From: Diploptera punctata
Lineage: Eukaryota > Arthropoda > Insecta > Blattodea > Blaberidae
Assembly: GCA_030220185.1 (NCBI GenBank)
Contig: JASPKZ010007795.1
Coordinates: forward strand, 1,977,001 to 2,041,000
Length of the DNA: 64,000 nt
Direction of reading: 5' to 3'
This document shows positions 9,671 through 21,315 of this stretch, in pieces; positions within the stretch are counted from its first letter, which is position 1; each line of letters starts with the position of its first letter. The notes below the pieces were generated by a model. That model worked only from the letters and a program-made list of their open reading frames with translations. It was not told where the DNA came from and made no database searches. The translations under genes were made by a program, and so were the position numbers.

Positions 9671-10784
9671 AAAATACCGAACAGTGTCTAAATGTACATG
9701 CTAAGAACAATCAAGGTCCAAATAAATAGCAATCAAAGTATAAGATAGCCTACAGTCTGATTTTAATTAAATGACACATCTAATTGGAATAAGTTAACTG
9801 TTTCTCACTGTCTAATCCTATAATATCAAATATACTCTCATCACTAACACTTCACTAAAATTCTGTTTTGCTTTATTCACTATCACTTTTTTTTATTGTC
9901 TCCTTTCACTGGCAATGAAGTGAAATACTCTTATGCTGCAAGATTGCAATACTGTTTCATTATTTGCAAGACATGGAATTTTGCCCTTTTGATGTGTAAT
10001 GACAATTTATGTAGCTATTGAAGCATTTTAGCTCTGTTGCATTGTTTTCCATCAGACTAAAGCATTTAAAAAGTGGCGTAAAATTACTTCAGAGCTAATT
10101 TGGAGTTTAGTGGTTAGGTTACATTATTTAAAATGTTTTTAAGAATTTTAATTTTAATAAATGAAAAAGGAAACTTATAATTTCATGATTTTCATGTGGT
10201 CCAATTTATGACTGTCTCAGGAACACCAATTTAGAATCTTGTCTGATATGGAATGTTGCAATGGTCCTCTGGAAGAAAAGGTATTTCTTTCTGCAGTATC
10301 CATTAAAACATTCCCTCCACCCTTAAAACATTTTGTTTCTGCAGTCAACTATGATGAATTATTCAGGTTTTTTTTTCTAGCACTAGAAATCTCATGTCAG
10401 CAGTCATCTGTTAACTCATATCTTACTTTCAAGTTTATAAGACCCATATTTTTGCTTCATTCAAGATATGAATTGCTGAAAAAGTCACCCACACATAATC
10501 AAATATTTTCTTTACATGCACTAAGAAATAGCAAAATCGGAAGTATATTTTTTATTCTGTCCTGAACATGAGTCACAGAAGATGCTGAATTGAGATAGAA
10601 TTTCATGACAATAATTCCACAAAATTGAAATTCTTCATTTGGCCCTTCATTAGAAAATGTTTGGTCATGTGTATAAAATACAAATTTCCCAGTAGAAAGT
10701 ATATGAACACTGAATGAATAAAATTATATATCACTTTTAGATAAAATTTTATCACTCACATCATTACACTTATATAGGAATAAA
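9671..10784. other. Intronic sequence, nothing recognised
   Basis: AT-rich DNA without element ends that I could place. The 108-codon open frame at 10239-10565 shows no glypican or transposon motif and no splice context; I treat it as chance. Confidence 0.5.
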
Positions 10785-11176
10785 TCACTATGAGGTTTAA
10801 TTTATGACAAAATCAAATGTTTCCTACCTCTCCTCATATTAATCTTCTAAGTAATTGCGATTTCGGTTCATCGCAAACCCATCCTCAGTACCATTTTGCC
10901 GACTGATGTTATGTTGATCGGAAGAACCACTTCTTCTTCCATCTGTTGGTGGACCGATAAACCTCTGGATCAGGTCAGAATTCACGGGAATTTTGAAGTT
11001 TGTAAGTTTTTCTTTGTTTTTCTGAATGTGGATTTTTTCCTAAACTGTGAGTTCCTTTTGTTTATCTGTTTGTTTAATTAGACTAGCTTAAGACTAATTT
11101 AATTAGACTCACCTCATATTTTTCATATAATGTGATAAAATTTTAGCTAAATGGATATATCTCATAGTGTGAATTC
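10785..11176 (-). mobile_element. PLE fragment with hammerhead-like motif and GIY-YIG tail
   Basis: Begins with the reversed terminus ATCACTATGAGGTTTAATTT. A hammerhead-like motif follows on the minus strand at 10850-10888, then antisense coding for ELTV-EKIHIQKNKEKLTNFK at about 10985-11055, the end of the PLE GIY-YIG endonuclease. A second terminus, CTCATAGTGTGAATTCCTA, lies at about 11161. Confidence 0.65.
10850..10888 (-). ncRNA. Degenerate hammerhead-like motif
   Basis: Minus strand: CTGAGGA, extra T, stem II GGGTT/AACC around TGCGATG, then CGAAAT. The CUGANGA and GAAA boxes are present, but the AC-NN-GUH stem III is lost, so it is probably inactive. Confidence 0.4.
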
Positions 11177-11182
11177 CTAAAA

Positions 11183-12155
11183 TCTAATATATAAAAATGA
11201 ATGTTTGTTTGTTTGTTCGTATTTTATGCGCTGCCATACCGTTCATCCGATTGTGATGGGTTTTTTAAAAATGTTCAGGAGAATCCTGGGATGAACATAG
11301 GCTATAAAATAGTTTGATACTCAACTCCTACACCCTTAAAAATCACTCTTTGTAGTGAAAAACAATCCTTTTTTTGACACTTAAATGGCTTATGCTGCCG
11401 AAACCATAATAAATACACAAAATGAATGTACACAGAACTGAATATCTCAAAAAACTCTAACAAAAAAAGTCTGCAACAGCATATGTTTCTTTTTTACGGA
11501 TAACTCACAATAGCCATTTCTGTCTTTCATTGATGCCAAGAAGATCAGGATAAGTACATTCCACGACAAGCGTGCACTGCCGTACCAAACAATCATCCGA
11601 TTGTGATGGGGCTTTTTGCAAAATGTTCAGGATTTTCCTGGGAAGGTTATAGGCTATAAGAGAGTTTTAATGCTCAACCCCTTCACCCTTAAAAATCAGC
11701 CTTTGTAGTGAAAAAGTAAAATAAAAGTGGCATTTTATATGCTTAAATAGCTTATGCTGCCTAAACCATAACAAATACACCAAATTAATGTACACAGTAT
11801 TGAATATCTAAAAAAAAAAAACTCTACAAAAAAGCCACGACAGCATATGTTTATCTTTTATGGATAATTCACAATAACCATTTTTGTCTTTCATTGATGC
11901 CAAGAAGATTGGGATAAGTAGATTCCCAGGCAAGCAGAGCAGCAGCACGGATAACTCGAAATAATTAATTTTGTCTTTCAGCTCATTTATGCCAAATACA
12001 TCCGGATCCGTAGATTCCCAGGTAATCAGCATGGGGTATCTAAAAATAATAACGATACAAGTTTATAATTGTTTTTCCTTTTACTTATTCAACTAAACGT
12101 AAAAACACATCATTTATTTAGGCGTAGCAGCGCACGCCGGGTATTATACAGTAAG
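11183..12155 (+). mobile_element. Helitron-like non-autonomous repeat
   Basis: Starts TCTAATATATAAAAATGAAT with (TTTG)n, runs through CATCCGATTGTGATGGG blocks that occur twice (about 11250 and 11600), and ends near GCAGCGCACGCCGGGTATTA. The minus-strand relative at 41623 ends ...GGGTATTAGCTAG, the CTRR-type end of Helitrons. The TC start and absence of inverted termini fit Helitron. There is no Rep/helicase coding. A 5' end of the same family lies at 45945. Confidence 0.65.
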
Positions 12156-12935
12156 TAATATATGTATATAAAGTATGAGGTGAGTGAAATAATAAAAAAT
12201 AAACAATATTAAAGAACCTCATAGTGTTATTTCCTATCTACATAACTTAATATATGTAACTTGTTGAAACATTAAGGATTGGGAGATTCTTGGTAATCCA
12301 TACATTCTTCAATTATAGACTTTCTAGATTTCAAATGCTCTGAACATTTTATCTCGTAAAACTTATCTTCTTTCCTCTTATATAATTCGAGTTGTAAGAT
12401 GTTTCTGTGTGTTCAGATTTTTAATCTTAGTTGCATCATGTTAATTTTCTATATCTAAATTTATTTTAGAAATGTCAGCTCTAAATTTATCACAGATGAA
12501 CAAATGTCAGTCCTGGAATATCCAAAACTAATATTGTTCTCATTCATAAAAGTAAATCAGTATTTTTCAAATGAAACAGATTTTTTAGGTTGTTTCTCTT
12601 TGAATATAACTGGTGTAACTTTTGAATTATTAAGGTACATTTTACTCTCATGAATGCTATAATAGGCTTTATGACCTCTCATGACTGTATGTGTAAATGG
12701 ATATTAGATACTGTTTCTCCTTAAGTTATTTTAGGTCTTATTCCAGGTCCTTAAGGGCACAGGGGCACATGCCCCACATCTTACATTTATAATTATTTAT
12801 TTGCTGATATTATTTAAAATGCTCTTGCAGGTTATCTAGTGTACATAATTTATGATTAAATTAAACCTCATAGTGATTTTTTCTCATAAATGTTCAGTAC
12901 ATAATCTATGTTTATCAATTTGATTTAAGGTAATA
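12156..12935. other. Intronic sequence with two PLE-type termini
   Basis: Two isolated terminus motifs are visible, AACCTCATAGTGTTATTTCC at about 12220 and AAACCTCATAGTGATTTTTT at about 12865. Neither keeps a hammerhead or coding part. The rest is unassigned AT-rich DNA. Confidence 0.5.
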
Positions 12936-14443
12936 CACTGCTCAAAAAAATTAGGGGATATTGTAGAATAACCTATTAAGACTATGTTTTTAGGAACAGT
13001 ATTGGATGCAATCACTTTCTATTACTCCAAAAGAATGTCAACAAGAGTTTGAAGTCATTACGTAACCTCTGTACCACACCAGATGTCAAAGAGATCCTGA
13101 TTAGGAATATGGCAAACAAACAAAGCAACATTAACATGGGTGAAAATGTTTCTTTAGTATTGTGTATGGTCTCCTCGAACGGCCAGCACTGTCTCACACC
13201 TGTATGGCATTGATGCAATGAGGTTAGCAATGAGTTCTTGGGGGATACATGGCCACTCTTCCACAAGAGCAATGTGCAGCTCTGGAACAGTTGTGGGAGG
13301 TGCGGTCTGCCTGCAATGCACCTGCCTAATGCATCCCACACATGCTCAATCGGATTTAAGTCCGGGGAGGAAGCTGGCCATTGCATACGCTCGATACCCT
13401 CCACTTCCAGCATGTCGTCCACCAAGCCAGCTCTGTGGGGTCGTGCATTATCGTCCATAAAAAGAAAAGAATCGCCTATGGCATCAGCATAAGGCACGAC
13501 AGAAGGTTGGAGAATCTCATCTCTATACTTTACCGCAGTCAAAGTACCACCTTGGATAACGTAGAGGTCCGTATGTCCACCACTACTGACTCCTGCCTAC
13601 ACCATCAACCCACCGCCACCATATGGGGATCTTTCACGTACAAAAGCTGGATTGTTTCTTGTCCCTTTTTCTCTCCAGATGAATACATGCCGACCTCACA
13701 TTCCATGTTGAATCGCGACTCATCAGAAACAAGAACTGATCTCCATTCAGCATGCCTCCACCCACGATGTTCCTCCGCCCAGTTTCTGCGATCTCTACGG
13801 TGTTGTGGAGTTAACCTGGGACACACCATGGGCCTACGGGCATAGAGACCACTTCCATGCAGTCGATTAGGGACAGTTTGAGTTGACACCCTGCATCCTG
13901 TTGCTGTTTGAAGTGTATTTTGCAGTTGAGTTGCATTCTGCTGTCTATTCCGATGGGCTGTTAACAAGAGGTAACGGTCATCCCTTGCTGTTGTTGCCCT
14001 TGGTCGACCTTGTCCGGCTCTTCTGTGAACAGTATGTTCTTTGAAAATGATTCCAAAGACTGGAAATCACGCTTTGAGACACCCCAATGGCTTGTGCCAC
14101 CTCTTATTGTGTCTGTCCAGCTTCCATCCTTCCTATGGCCCTCCAAAGCCATTGGTTCAGGTAAATCACGTTGTCGAGGCATTACTGTCCCTAAGGCAAG
14201 TCATTCACTAACTGAAAACTGGACTGGATTTAAAAACAGCAACAAAACATTCACCCCCACACCACCCTTTCACATCAACAGTCCAGACACTGCCCTCTGG
14301 TGTGGTACCGAGGTTACGTAACAACTTCAAACTCTTATTTACATTATCTTGGAGTAATAGAAAGTGATTGTATCTAATACTATTCCAAAAAACATAGTCT
14401 TAATAGGTTATTCTACAATATCCCCTAATTTTTTTGAGCAGTG
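12936..14443 (-). mobile_element. Tc1-like transposon, decayed DD34E transposase, about 150-bp TIRs
   Basis: Flanked by TA (12934-12935, 14444-14445). Ends read CACTGCTCAAAAAAATTAGG and its complement; similarity of the two ends continues inward for about 150 bp. The minus strand encodes a Tc1-type transposase in three frames: N-terminal part 14182-13961 (MPRQRDLPEPMALEGHRKDG), middle 13967-13605 with VSDESRF, and C-terminal 13542-13012 with FMDDNARPHRA and SPDLNPIEHVWD. The second Asp and the Glu of PIEH are separated by 34 residues, the DD34E spacing of Tc1. Frameshifts break the gene, so this copy cannot move itself. Closest in type to long-TIR Tc1 elements of arthropods. Confidence 0.9.
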
Positions 14444-14850
14444 TATTTTTATAGTGTTAAGAATATAGAGAAATATGAATCATGTTACCTTGGTCAAATA
14501 GACCCTATGACCATATAATGACAGTATTCTTGTAGCATATTGCCATTGGTGATGTTCACAAGACAGAACATTTCAACTGTAGATAGTGTTTAGGGCACAT
14601 CTATAGTGTGACTTCAGTGATGAAAGTAATGCAGGCAGGAGTTCACTCACCCCATTCACTCCCTGAGGTTTCAAGACACCCCATTGTGTGGGACCTGTAT
14701 AAGGTACTCATCAATGGGAGTGCATGTTCCTGACACAGTATGCTAATAAGAAACAAACTGACATTCAATTCACGTTACCAAAAACTGTTCCTAAAACTTC
14801 TGAAGCCATTTCCTACATCAGTACCTTCAGTAACATTCTTACCATCTGTG
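14444..14850. other. Intronic sequence, nothing recognised
   Basis: No exon, element end or structured RNA was identified between the Tc1-like element and the SINE at 14851. Confidence 0.5.
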
Positions 14851-15860
14851 ATGTCCATCCATAGTAATTCTGCCCGAAGGCAGGTCCTTCACTGCAATCA
14901 TAGCATTTTCATGCTATGCTTGCAGCTTTAATTTATAATTTACAAAAAATAGGTGCCAAATTTAATATGGAAATATCAATTAACAAAACTAAAATTATGG
15001 CATTTCATGGGAAGGACCCATACAAAGTAAAATCTGTCTCCAGAATAAAATTTTAGAGAGATCTAATCAATTTAAATATCTTGGATATTATCTCTCTATC
15101 TGGGATGAAAAGGATATCCCTGAAAAAGTTACTAGTTATAATAAAAGTTTAGGAATTATTAATCAAGTTATGAAACCATCCCTTGTACAAAAAAACACCA
15201 GATTACGTTTATATAACACTTTGGCTAGACCAGTGTTGACCTATGGTAGTGAAGCATGGACACTAAAAAAACAACATGAAAGCAGAATAACAGCTTGTGA
15301 AATGAGATTCATGCGCAGAACAGCGGGTTACATCAGATGGGATTGGAAAAGGAACACCGATGTCTTAAAAGAATTGAAGACTACGCCAATTTTGGAATAT
15401 ATTAAACAGTACCAACTAAATTGGAAACACCATCTTGAAAGAATGAGTTCAAATCGGATCCCCAAAGCTGTTTATAATTATATACCAAGAGGACGAAGAT
15501 CACTGGGCCGTCCTATGAAACACTGGAGGGAAAATTTTCTATAGGATCATAACAGGCCTTGGCCTAATACTTGGAAGGAAGAAGAAGCTTGCAGCTTTAC
15601 TAGGGAATTATAGGTGTGGTAGCTTCCCGTTACTTTCCACACCGGTGACGGATGATGTTGATGATAATGATAAGGGTGATTATGATGGCCATATGATTTC
15701 GGGGGCCGTTTGGGCCTTAAAGTTTTCCTGACATTTGTCTTACAGGTGAGGAAAAACCCCGATAAAAACCTCACCCAGAAAAACTGCCCCAACCGGGGAT
15801 CGAACCCGGGCCCGCTGCGTGACAAGACAGCACGCTACCTCGAGACCACAGCGGTGGACT
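14851..15860 (-). mobile_element. SINE family B copy, interrupted by a LINE
   Basis: The minus-strand element is split into 15587-15860 (5' part) and 14851-14930 (3' part). The head has a tRNA-like layout with CGAGGTAGCGTGCTGTCTTG as box A region and CGGGTTCGATCCCCGG as box B. The 3' part ends with an ATGGATGGA tail. The interruption at 14931-15586 is a LINE flanked by the 13-bp duplication GCTTGCAGCTTTA. Other copies: 29436-29870, 49433-49602, 59221-59364. Confidence 0.85.
14931..15586 (+). mobile_element. 5'-truncated LINE inserted in SINE B, 13-bp TSD
   Basis: Encodes the C-terminal part of LINE ORF2: LRLYNTLARPVLTYGSEAWT, CEMRFMRRTAGYIRWDWKRN, and the GRRSLGRPMKHWRENF box. It ends CTTGGAAGGAAGAAGAA, a GAA-type tail. 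TSD GCTTGCAGCTTTA is at 14918-14930 and 15587-15599. The upstream reading frame is shifted around 15000-15170, so no intact ORF. The same family lies at 51760-52978 (minus). Confidence 0.92.
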
Positions 15861-16394
15861 AGTACGAATGTGTTCATGGTAATAATTACAAAGTAAACAA
15901 TTATATTATGAAGACAGAATTAGGGCTAAGCCGTTAGGACAACCGAGACCAGATATGTGTGTAAAACAAGTGACTAGTGTTAAAAATAATCTTATACATG
16001 GTGCTTCAACATGTCACCATATGAAAATATGAGACGTTTTGCTGTTATCATGTAAATAATTTATTCTTTTGTTTTTTGTGTGTTCTGCTTGGGGGTGACA
16101 ATTCATTGTAGACATAGACTGATATGACAATTTTAAATGTCTATCGGTAAAAGTTAAGAAAACAGATTTTCTAAAAATTATTATCTGGACAATGAAATGA
16201 CAGAGAAGAGATCTGATATAAGTTACAGACATTAATTTAGCAAGTATGTTTATTTTATATGAACCTACGGGTTCGATAGTGCCAGTGAGTAAGTAAGTAA
16301 GTATATATATACATACTTATTTTAGGAATTCTCACTATGAGGTATATTCATTAAGGTAGAATATGTTTATCACTCACCTCATATTATTCTACCT
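15861..16394. other. Intronic sequence with LINE tail and PLE terminus remnants
   Basis: At 16258-16302 is the last part of the LINE family of 31360-31812 (GAACCTACGGGTTCGATAG, then GTAAGTAAGTAAG). At about 16325-16394 is a PLE-type terminus, GGAATTCTCACTATGAGG, with a small hairpin around AAGGTAGAATAT. The 72-codon minus-strand frame at 16014-16232 shows no motif. Confidence 0.55.
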
Positions 16395-16409
16395 TAAAGT
16401 ATATATATG

Positions 16410-16714
16410 TTAATATTATTCATTTTTAAACACCTTAATGATGGACAAATTATATTTGAAAAGAAAAATATACGCCTAGACTGGGGTTTGAACCCAGGAC
16501 CTTTGACTTTCTATGTCAATGCTCTTCCATCTGAGCTACCTAGGCCTCCAATCTAAATGCATATTTTTCTCTTACATATAGTTAACTATGTGTAAGAGAA
16601 AAATACGCGTTTAGATTGGAGGCCTAGGTAGCTCAGATGGAAGAGCATAGACATAGAAAGTCAAAGGTCCTGGGTTCAAACCCCAGTCTAGGCGTATATT
16701 TTTCTTTTCAAATA
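16410..16714. mobile_element. tRNA-like inverted dimer (type 1), 15-bp TSD
   Basis: Two 73-nt tRNA-like units face each other: 16473-16545 (minus) and 16622-16694 (plus). The minus copy folds fully: acceptor GCCTAGG/TCTAGGC, D arm GCTC/GAGC with a GG-containing loop, anticodon arm TTGAC-ATAGAAA-GTCAA, T arm CTGGG-TTCAAAC-CCCAG, discriminator G. Outer flanks are TTTTTCTTTTCAAATATAA, inner flanks TAAGAGAAAAATACGC. The whole unit is bounded by the duplication TAAAGTATATATATG (16395-16409, 16715-16729), so the dimer entered as one piece. No CCA is encoded. These are repeats, not host tRNA genes. Confidence 0.85.
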
Positions 16715-16729
16715 TAAAGTATATATATG

Positions 16730-17390
16730 GTTTCGATTATTTGATTCTTTGACTTCAATAACTGTGACCCGCCCATAACTATTTGTATACTTTCCTCTGG
16801 TTTCCACATGTACTTTTCATGTGGTAGCCAATGCCTTTTTCAGGGCAATTAGATGTCTATTGGTGATACCATGAATTGATATGGATGCTGGTTGACATAC
16901 CTGAACATCTTGTACTTAATTATCTCTATTAATGTGCACCTTATAGTCATATAAAAGTTGACATCCAGCTTCATCGGGACTCTTCTTAGGTCTTCTTTTC
17001 TCGCTGTGTTTACACTGATGAGACCTGTCAGATGACCATTTTGTTCATCATAGGAAGCAATTTCGTTAATTTTTTTTTATTAATCTATTCGTTTCTAGTA
17101 ACAAAACATTCAATCATGAACACTTACAATCATCTCCTGTAACATGAGTCAAAGCTCGTATCATTTTCAATGAATCAGAAATTTGTTCAAACACTTGTCT
17201 TTTCTTTGAACTAGCATTCTGCACAGGTCTTGAATGTTCATACTCATTCTTGTCATGCCTGATGCATCCATTTTATTGGCAATTTCTTAACTGTAAATAT
17301 TATCTCAGCAACAACGAATACAAGACTAAAAGAAATTCATGAAAAATTCAATCTCTGATTTTAAATTCTACAAAGGAAAATATTTCTCCT
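16730..17390. other. Intronic sequence, nothing recognised
   Basis: Unassigned DNA between the tRNA-like dimer and the 3' end of the LINE at 17391. No motif or repeat end was recognised. Confidence 0.45.
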
Positions 17391-20150
17391 CCTTCTTCTA
17401 CTACAAGGTTTAGGCTATGCAGCCTGTTCCGGCAAAGTTAAAAGTGGAGTCCATCTTCTACGTGGTCGGCCAACATCTCTTGTTCCTCTGGGATTATACA
17501 GGAAGGGATTATACAGGGTTGTTCATTCTCATTAAGGGTCGTATGCAAATACATTACTCTCTACTCAAATTACTTCCAATCACTGGTGAGCTGAGATCGA
17601 ATTAACGGCCGCCTTAACCAGTCATGCATGAATGTTGACGTTTTCGTAATATTGGCAACGAATTACCCAGAATTCTCAGCGATAAAACCACTTCCGTTAT
17701 TTTCGTCTGCTATAGAGGAATCCATTTATGCTTGCATCCCGCAAATAATACCGTATACAAACACGTCTGCAATGCGCAATATTACACCGATTCTCCTGTT
17801 CTTCCAGTTGAATTCTTTGGTAGACTCTATCAAATTCCTCTTCTCCGCGTATACCGAAAACATGATCAAAGTCTTCAAGCTCCGACATCTTGGATAAGTT
17901 TCAAACTACATCGGTTACCATTGGTTCCCTTCGGGATTTTCACATAAGTTTATATCTTGAGCTACGATCTTAAGGTACCTTGTCAGGTAGCTTTACAATT
18001 ATTACCGTGTGAATAGATTTCTGAGTAAGAAAAATGTATTTGAATAAAACTTTATCAGCAGAGAACGCCTTTTACTGTCTAATGCGTTCAAACATTCGAC
18101 CCTAAGTGTTCTGTCCATTTCTTATTATTTTCGCTGATTTTATCTTCAATTTTATATATATTTAATTCTTCTCGTATAGTTTCATTCCTTATTCTATCCG
18201 CTCTTGTGCATCCTTTCACATTACGTAAAAACAGCATTTCCGCAGTCTGTATCCTGCTTTTATCCTTTGATTTCATTATCCAATTTTCACTTCCATACAA
18301 CAACAAAGGAACAGCCATTGTTTTATATAATTTAAGTTTCGTATCTTTCCTTGTTTTCCGACCTAAGGTTCTTTTTATGGTTCCACAAATAGCCTGGAAT
18401 TTATTTACTTTATTTTCTATATCTTTATTTCCTCTATAAGTTATATCACGTCCTAAATATTGGAAATGTGATATTTGTTCTATTATTTCATTATCCAGTA
18501 CAATTTTTGATCTAATTCCATATTTACCAATAAATGCCATTACTTTTGACTTATTTATTGATATTTTACAATTATATCTATTGGCTATTAATTTAAATTT
18601 ATATGCTAACATTTGGAGCTCATTTTCAGATTCTGCTAAAAGTACAACATCGTCAGCGAATAATAAAGAGCATTTATTTTATCTTTATTATCGATTAATA
18701 TTCCTTCATTAGTTAAAACCTTCTTCCATTCTTTAGGATATCGTCCATATAAATATTAAATAATATAGGTGAGAGTGAACACCCTTGTCGTACTCCGTGG
18801 TTTATTTGAAAAAAGTCTTATTTTTAGTCAGCTGTGGGTCAATACAAATATTTGTTCCATAGTACAAGCTCTTAACAGTTTCTATAATCTAAATAGGGAG
18901 GCCTTTTTCTTTTAGGACATTCCACAATATTTCCCTGTTTACTCGATCAAATGCTTTATCTAAGTCTATAAATAACAAATGCGTTTCTAGGTTTTTTTCT
19001 TGTCTTTTATTTATTATCTGATTCAGGGCAAATACTCCATCGGTACAAGATCTTCCTTTTCGGAACCCGTTTTGTTCTTCTGCTAGTGTTATTTCAGTAA
19101 TTCGTTGTATTAGTTTTGCTATTATTCTAGCATAGATTTTATATCCACTATTTAGGAGGGTAATGCCTCTGTAATTAGATGGTTGGTTTCTTTCTCCTTT
19201 CTTGTAAATTGGTTTTACTATACCTTGCCTCCAAGTTGCTGGTATATTATGATTCTCCCAACACATATTAAGAAAATTCAAGAATCTTAATTTAAAGAAT
19301 ATATCTGCATATGTAATTAGTTCTGAATTGATGTCATCTGGTTCGCTAGCTTTTCTATTATTTGTTAATTTGAGCGATTCTTCCAGTTCTTCCATTTGTA
19401 TTTTATCTACTTTCAAATTCTCACATTTTGGTTCTTCTTCGTTTTCACTCTCGTACCACAGGTCTCTGAAATATTCTATCCAATGTTGTTCTGATATTGA
19501 TGTAGGTACATATGCAGCTTCTTTTTCTGATTTATTTAAATATTTAATTGTTCTATAAGCAGTCCATTGTCGTCCATGTAGATCATGTTCTAGATTAGAT
19601 ACATATCGATCCCAACTGTCTTGGTGGGATTTCCTAACAATTTTCTTTGCTTCCTTTCTTTTGTTATAATATATTTCTTTTGTTTCTTCAGTTTTCTTTT
19701 GTAAATATTGTAAATATGCTTTCTTCTTTTCCTCTATAACTGTTTTAATTTCGTCATTTCATATTCTTAGTCCCATCTTCTTACAATTTTTCCTTCTTAA
19801 TCCTAGAACTTCATATGCTGCTTTCTTTAGAGCCCAATCGATGTTGCTCCATTCCTCTTCTATATTATTATTTATTTCTCTCTGTAATATATATTGAGAT
19901 AATCTATTTGCATACAACTTTCTTATACTTTCTTCTTGTAATAAATTCACTTTATATGTTTTTTCATTGTAAATTTTTCTTGTTGTTGGTTTCCTCCATC
20001 TTTCTAATAATTTTATATTACATGTCAAGAGAAAATGATCTGTTCCTACATCGAAACCTCTATATACTCTTACATCTGTGACCCAGGGTATCAATTTTCT
20101 GTTTACCAAGAAATAATCTATAATTGATATTAATCCTCTAGCCGACCAGG
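17391..20150 (-). mobile_element. LINE (non-LTR retrotransposon), endonuclease end through ORF2 C-terminus, interrupted
   Basis: Minus strand, from 20150 down: end of an AP-type endonuclease with VGTDHFLLTCNIK (about 20050); linker; RT with SNYRGITLLNSGYKIYARII, EEQNGFRKGRSCTDGVF and LLFIDLDKAFDRVNREIL (19416-18889); the catalytic LLFADD box (about 18650); and the C-terminal region SHFQYLGRDITY...GSENWIMKSKD (18612-18106), continuing at 17535-17400 after a 567-bp insertion. The 3' end has a GAA-type tail (TTCTTCTAC read on +). Stops and shifts break it. A closely matching copy at 27605-29085 (+) lets the empty insertion site be read. Clade not assigned. Confidence 0.9.
17536..18102. mobile_element. 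Small DNA transposon (PIF/Harbinger-like) inside the LINE
   Basis: A 567-bp insert with ends GGGTCGTATG and the complement of GGGTCGAATG, flanked by TAA (17533-17535 and 18103-18105). The uninterrupted LINE copy reads CATTCTCATTAAATGTTCTG here, which proves the insertion. TAA duplications with GGG-starting inverted ends are typical of PIF/Harbinger. A minus-strand 63-codon frame (17888-17697, MSELEDFDHVFGIRGEEEFD) may be a transposase or Myb-gene remnant, but I do not recognise it. Confidence 0.65.
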
Positions 20151-20675
20151 TGTACTTATGAAGGAAAATATTTCATAAATTAATTATGGGAAATAACTCT
20201 TATGAGGTTTTCAAGTTAATAATAACTAATAAATGTGATTTCATGACTCACTATTTATTAGTTTAAAAAAGGAAAAATAATTTACAATATTTAAGGAAGG
20301 AAGTAACACGAAGTCTTAGTATTACACAGTGAAACACAAAACAGAAAAAAGAAAAGAGGAGTTAGTACACTTGCTGCTTGCTTTCTTTTTGATCTGCAAG
20401 CTATACATGGAGCTTGATTGCTATACCTTGGAACCAAAAGGAGCTTGATTGTTTTTCCTAAGTAATGCTCATTTAAGAGGACTATAATAATTTTAACAGA
20501 AAACTATTTAACATTCCCCTTCAACTATCCAATAGCATCATTAACTCAATTTTGATTTTTTATGATCTTTTTCCCATGTACCCTTCATTTTCTAAAATTC
20601 TATTCCCAAGAACACTCTTTTTTACCTTGTGGCATAATAAATATTATTTGTTTAAAAATATATAATTTTTTACAG
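20151..20675. other. Intronic sequence with one PLE-type terminus
   Basis: The reversed terminus GGGAAATAACTCTTATGAGG lies at 20188-20207. The rest, up to the acceptor of glypican exon 3 (ATTTTTTACAG), is AT-rich without a recognised element. Confidence 0.5.
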
Positions 20676-20806
20676 ATGCAATGGACAAAGTGACAGATAG
20701 ATTAATAGGACCATTTAATATAGAAATGGTAGTGGAACCAATTGATATCAAGATATCTGAAGCTATTATGAATTTTCAAGAAAATGGACCTGAAGTTTCA
20801 AATAAG
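20676..20806 (+). CDS. dlp: Glypican, exon 3 of 7 in the window
   Basis: Starts in phase 1 after ...TTTTTTACAG; its first two bases AT complete the Asp codon begun in exon 2. It encodes [20 protein letters not shown] and [23 protein letters not shown] and ends AATAAG|GTACGT in phase 0. The GPFNIE--V-PID-KIS-AIMN string is highly characteristic of GPC4/6-class glypicans. This segment lies in the helical core between the N-lobe cysteines and the C-lobe; no cysteine is present, as in the family. Confidence 0.96.
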
Positions 20807-21303
20807 GTACGTAACTGTTATGAAAAAATTGACATATCCAAGGCTTTTCTTATCAAGATGGCTGAGGTTTTATTTCATTCACATATTTAAATGAAGGCAT
20901 TGATGAAATATTAAGAATCTAGTTCAGAATAACAGGTAAGAAATCCATTCTTACAATTATTTCTATGCTCCTGTAAAAATAAAGAGCACAGATACAAATG
21001 TAATATATTTATCATATCTAATACAACATAATGTCTATGGCTAATGTAAACACTGTAACTCCACAAACCTTGGAAAACCAGGTAAATGCAATAAATTGTA
21101 CCCAATGAAATTGTCATTTGAATAGCTCATTTCTTCAATGTGTCACTTTCTAGTAGTAGATATGAAATTTTCTTCCATCAATTCATAAGTAATCTCAGTA
21201 TTTTTGTTTTATTTTGTTTTACTATCTCCTATAAAATTTGTGGGAATGGATTTAAGAGGTTTCTACTGTCCAGTGACGATGCACCTGTCAGTAATATTTA
21301 AAT
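20807..21303. other. Intronic sequence, nothing recognised
   Basis: AT-rich DNA directly after exon 3. The 68-codon minus-strand frame (21117-20911) has no known motif. Confidence 0.45.
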
Positions 21304-21315
21304 TATTTATATTGT

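Noticed and set aside
10239..10565. 108-codon open frame in an intron
   Set aside because: No recognisable domain, low-complexity composition, and no phase-compatible splice sites with exons 2 and 3.
13218..14321. Plus-strand frames of 80-154 codons
   Set aside because: Antisense shadows of the Tc1-like transposase, whose motifs are on the minus strand.
16473..16694. Host tRNA-Ser genes
   Set aside because: Cloverleaves fold, but copies occur in inverted dimers with TSDs, with a short variable loop unlike tRNA-Ser; they are repeat cores.
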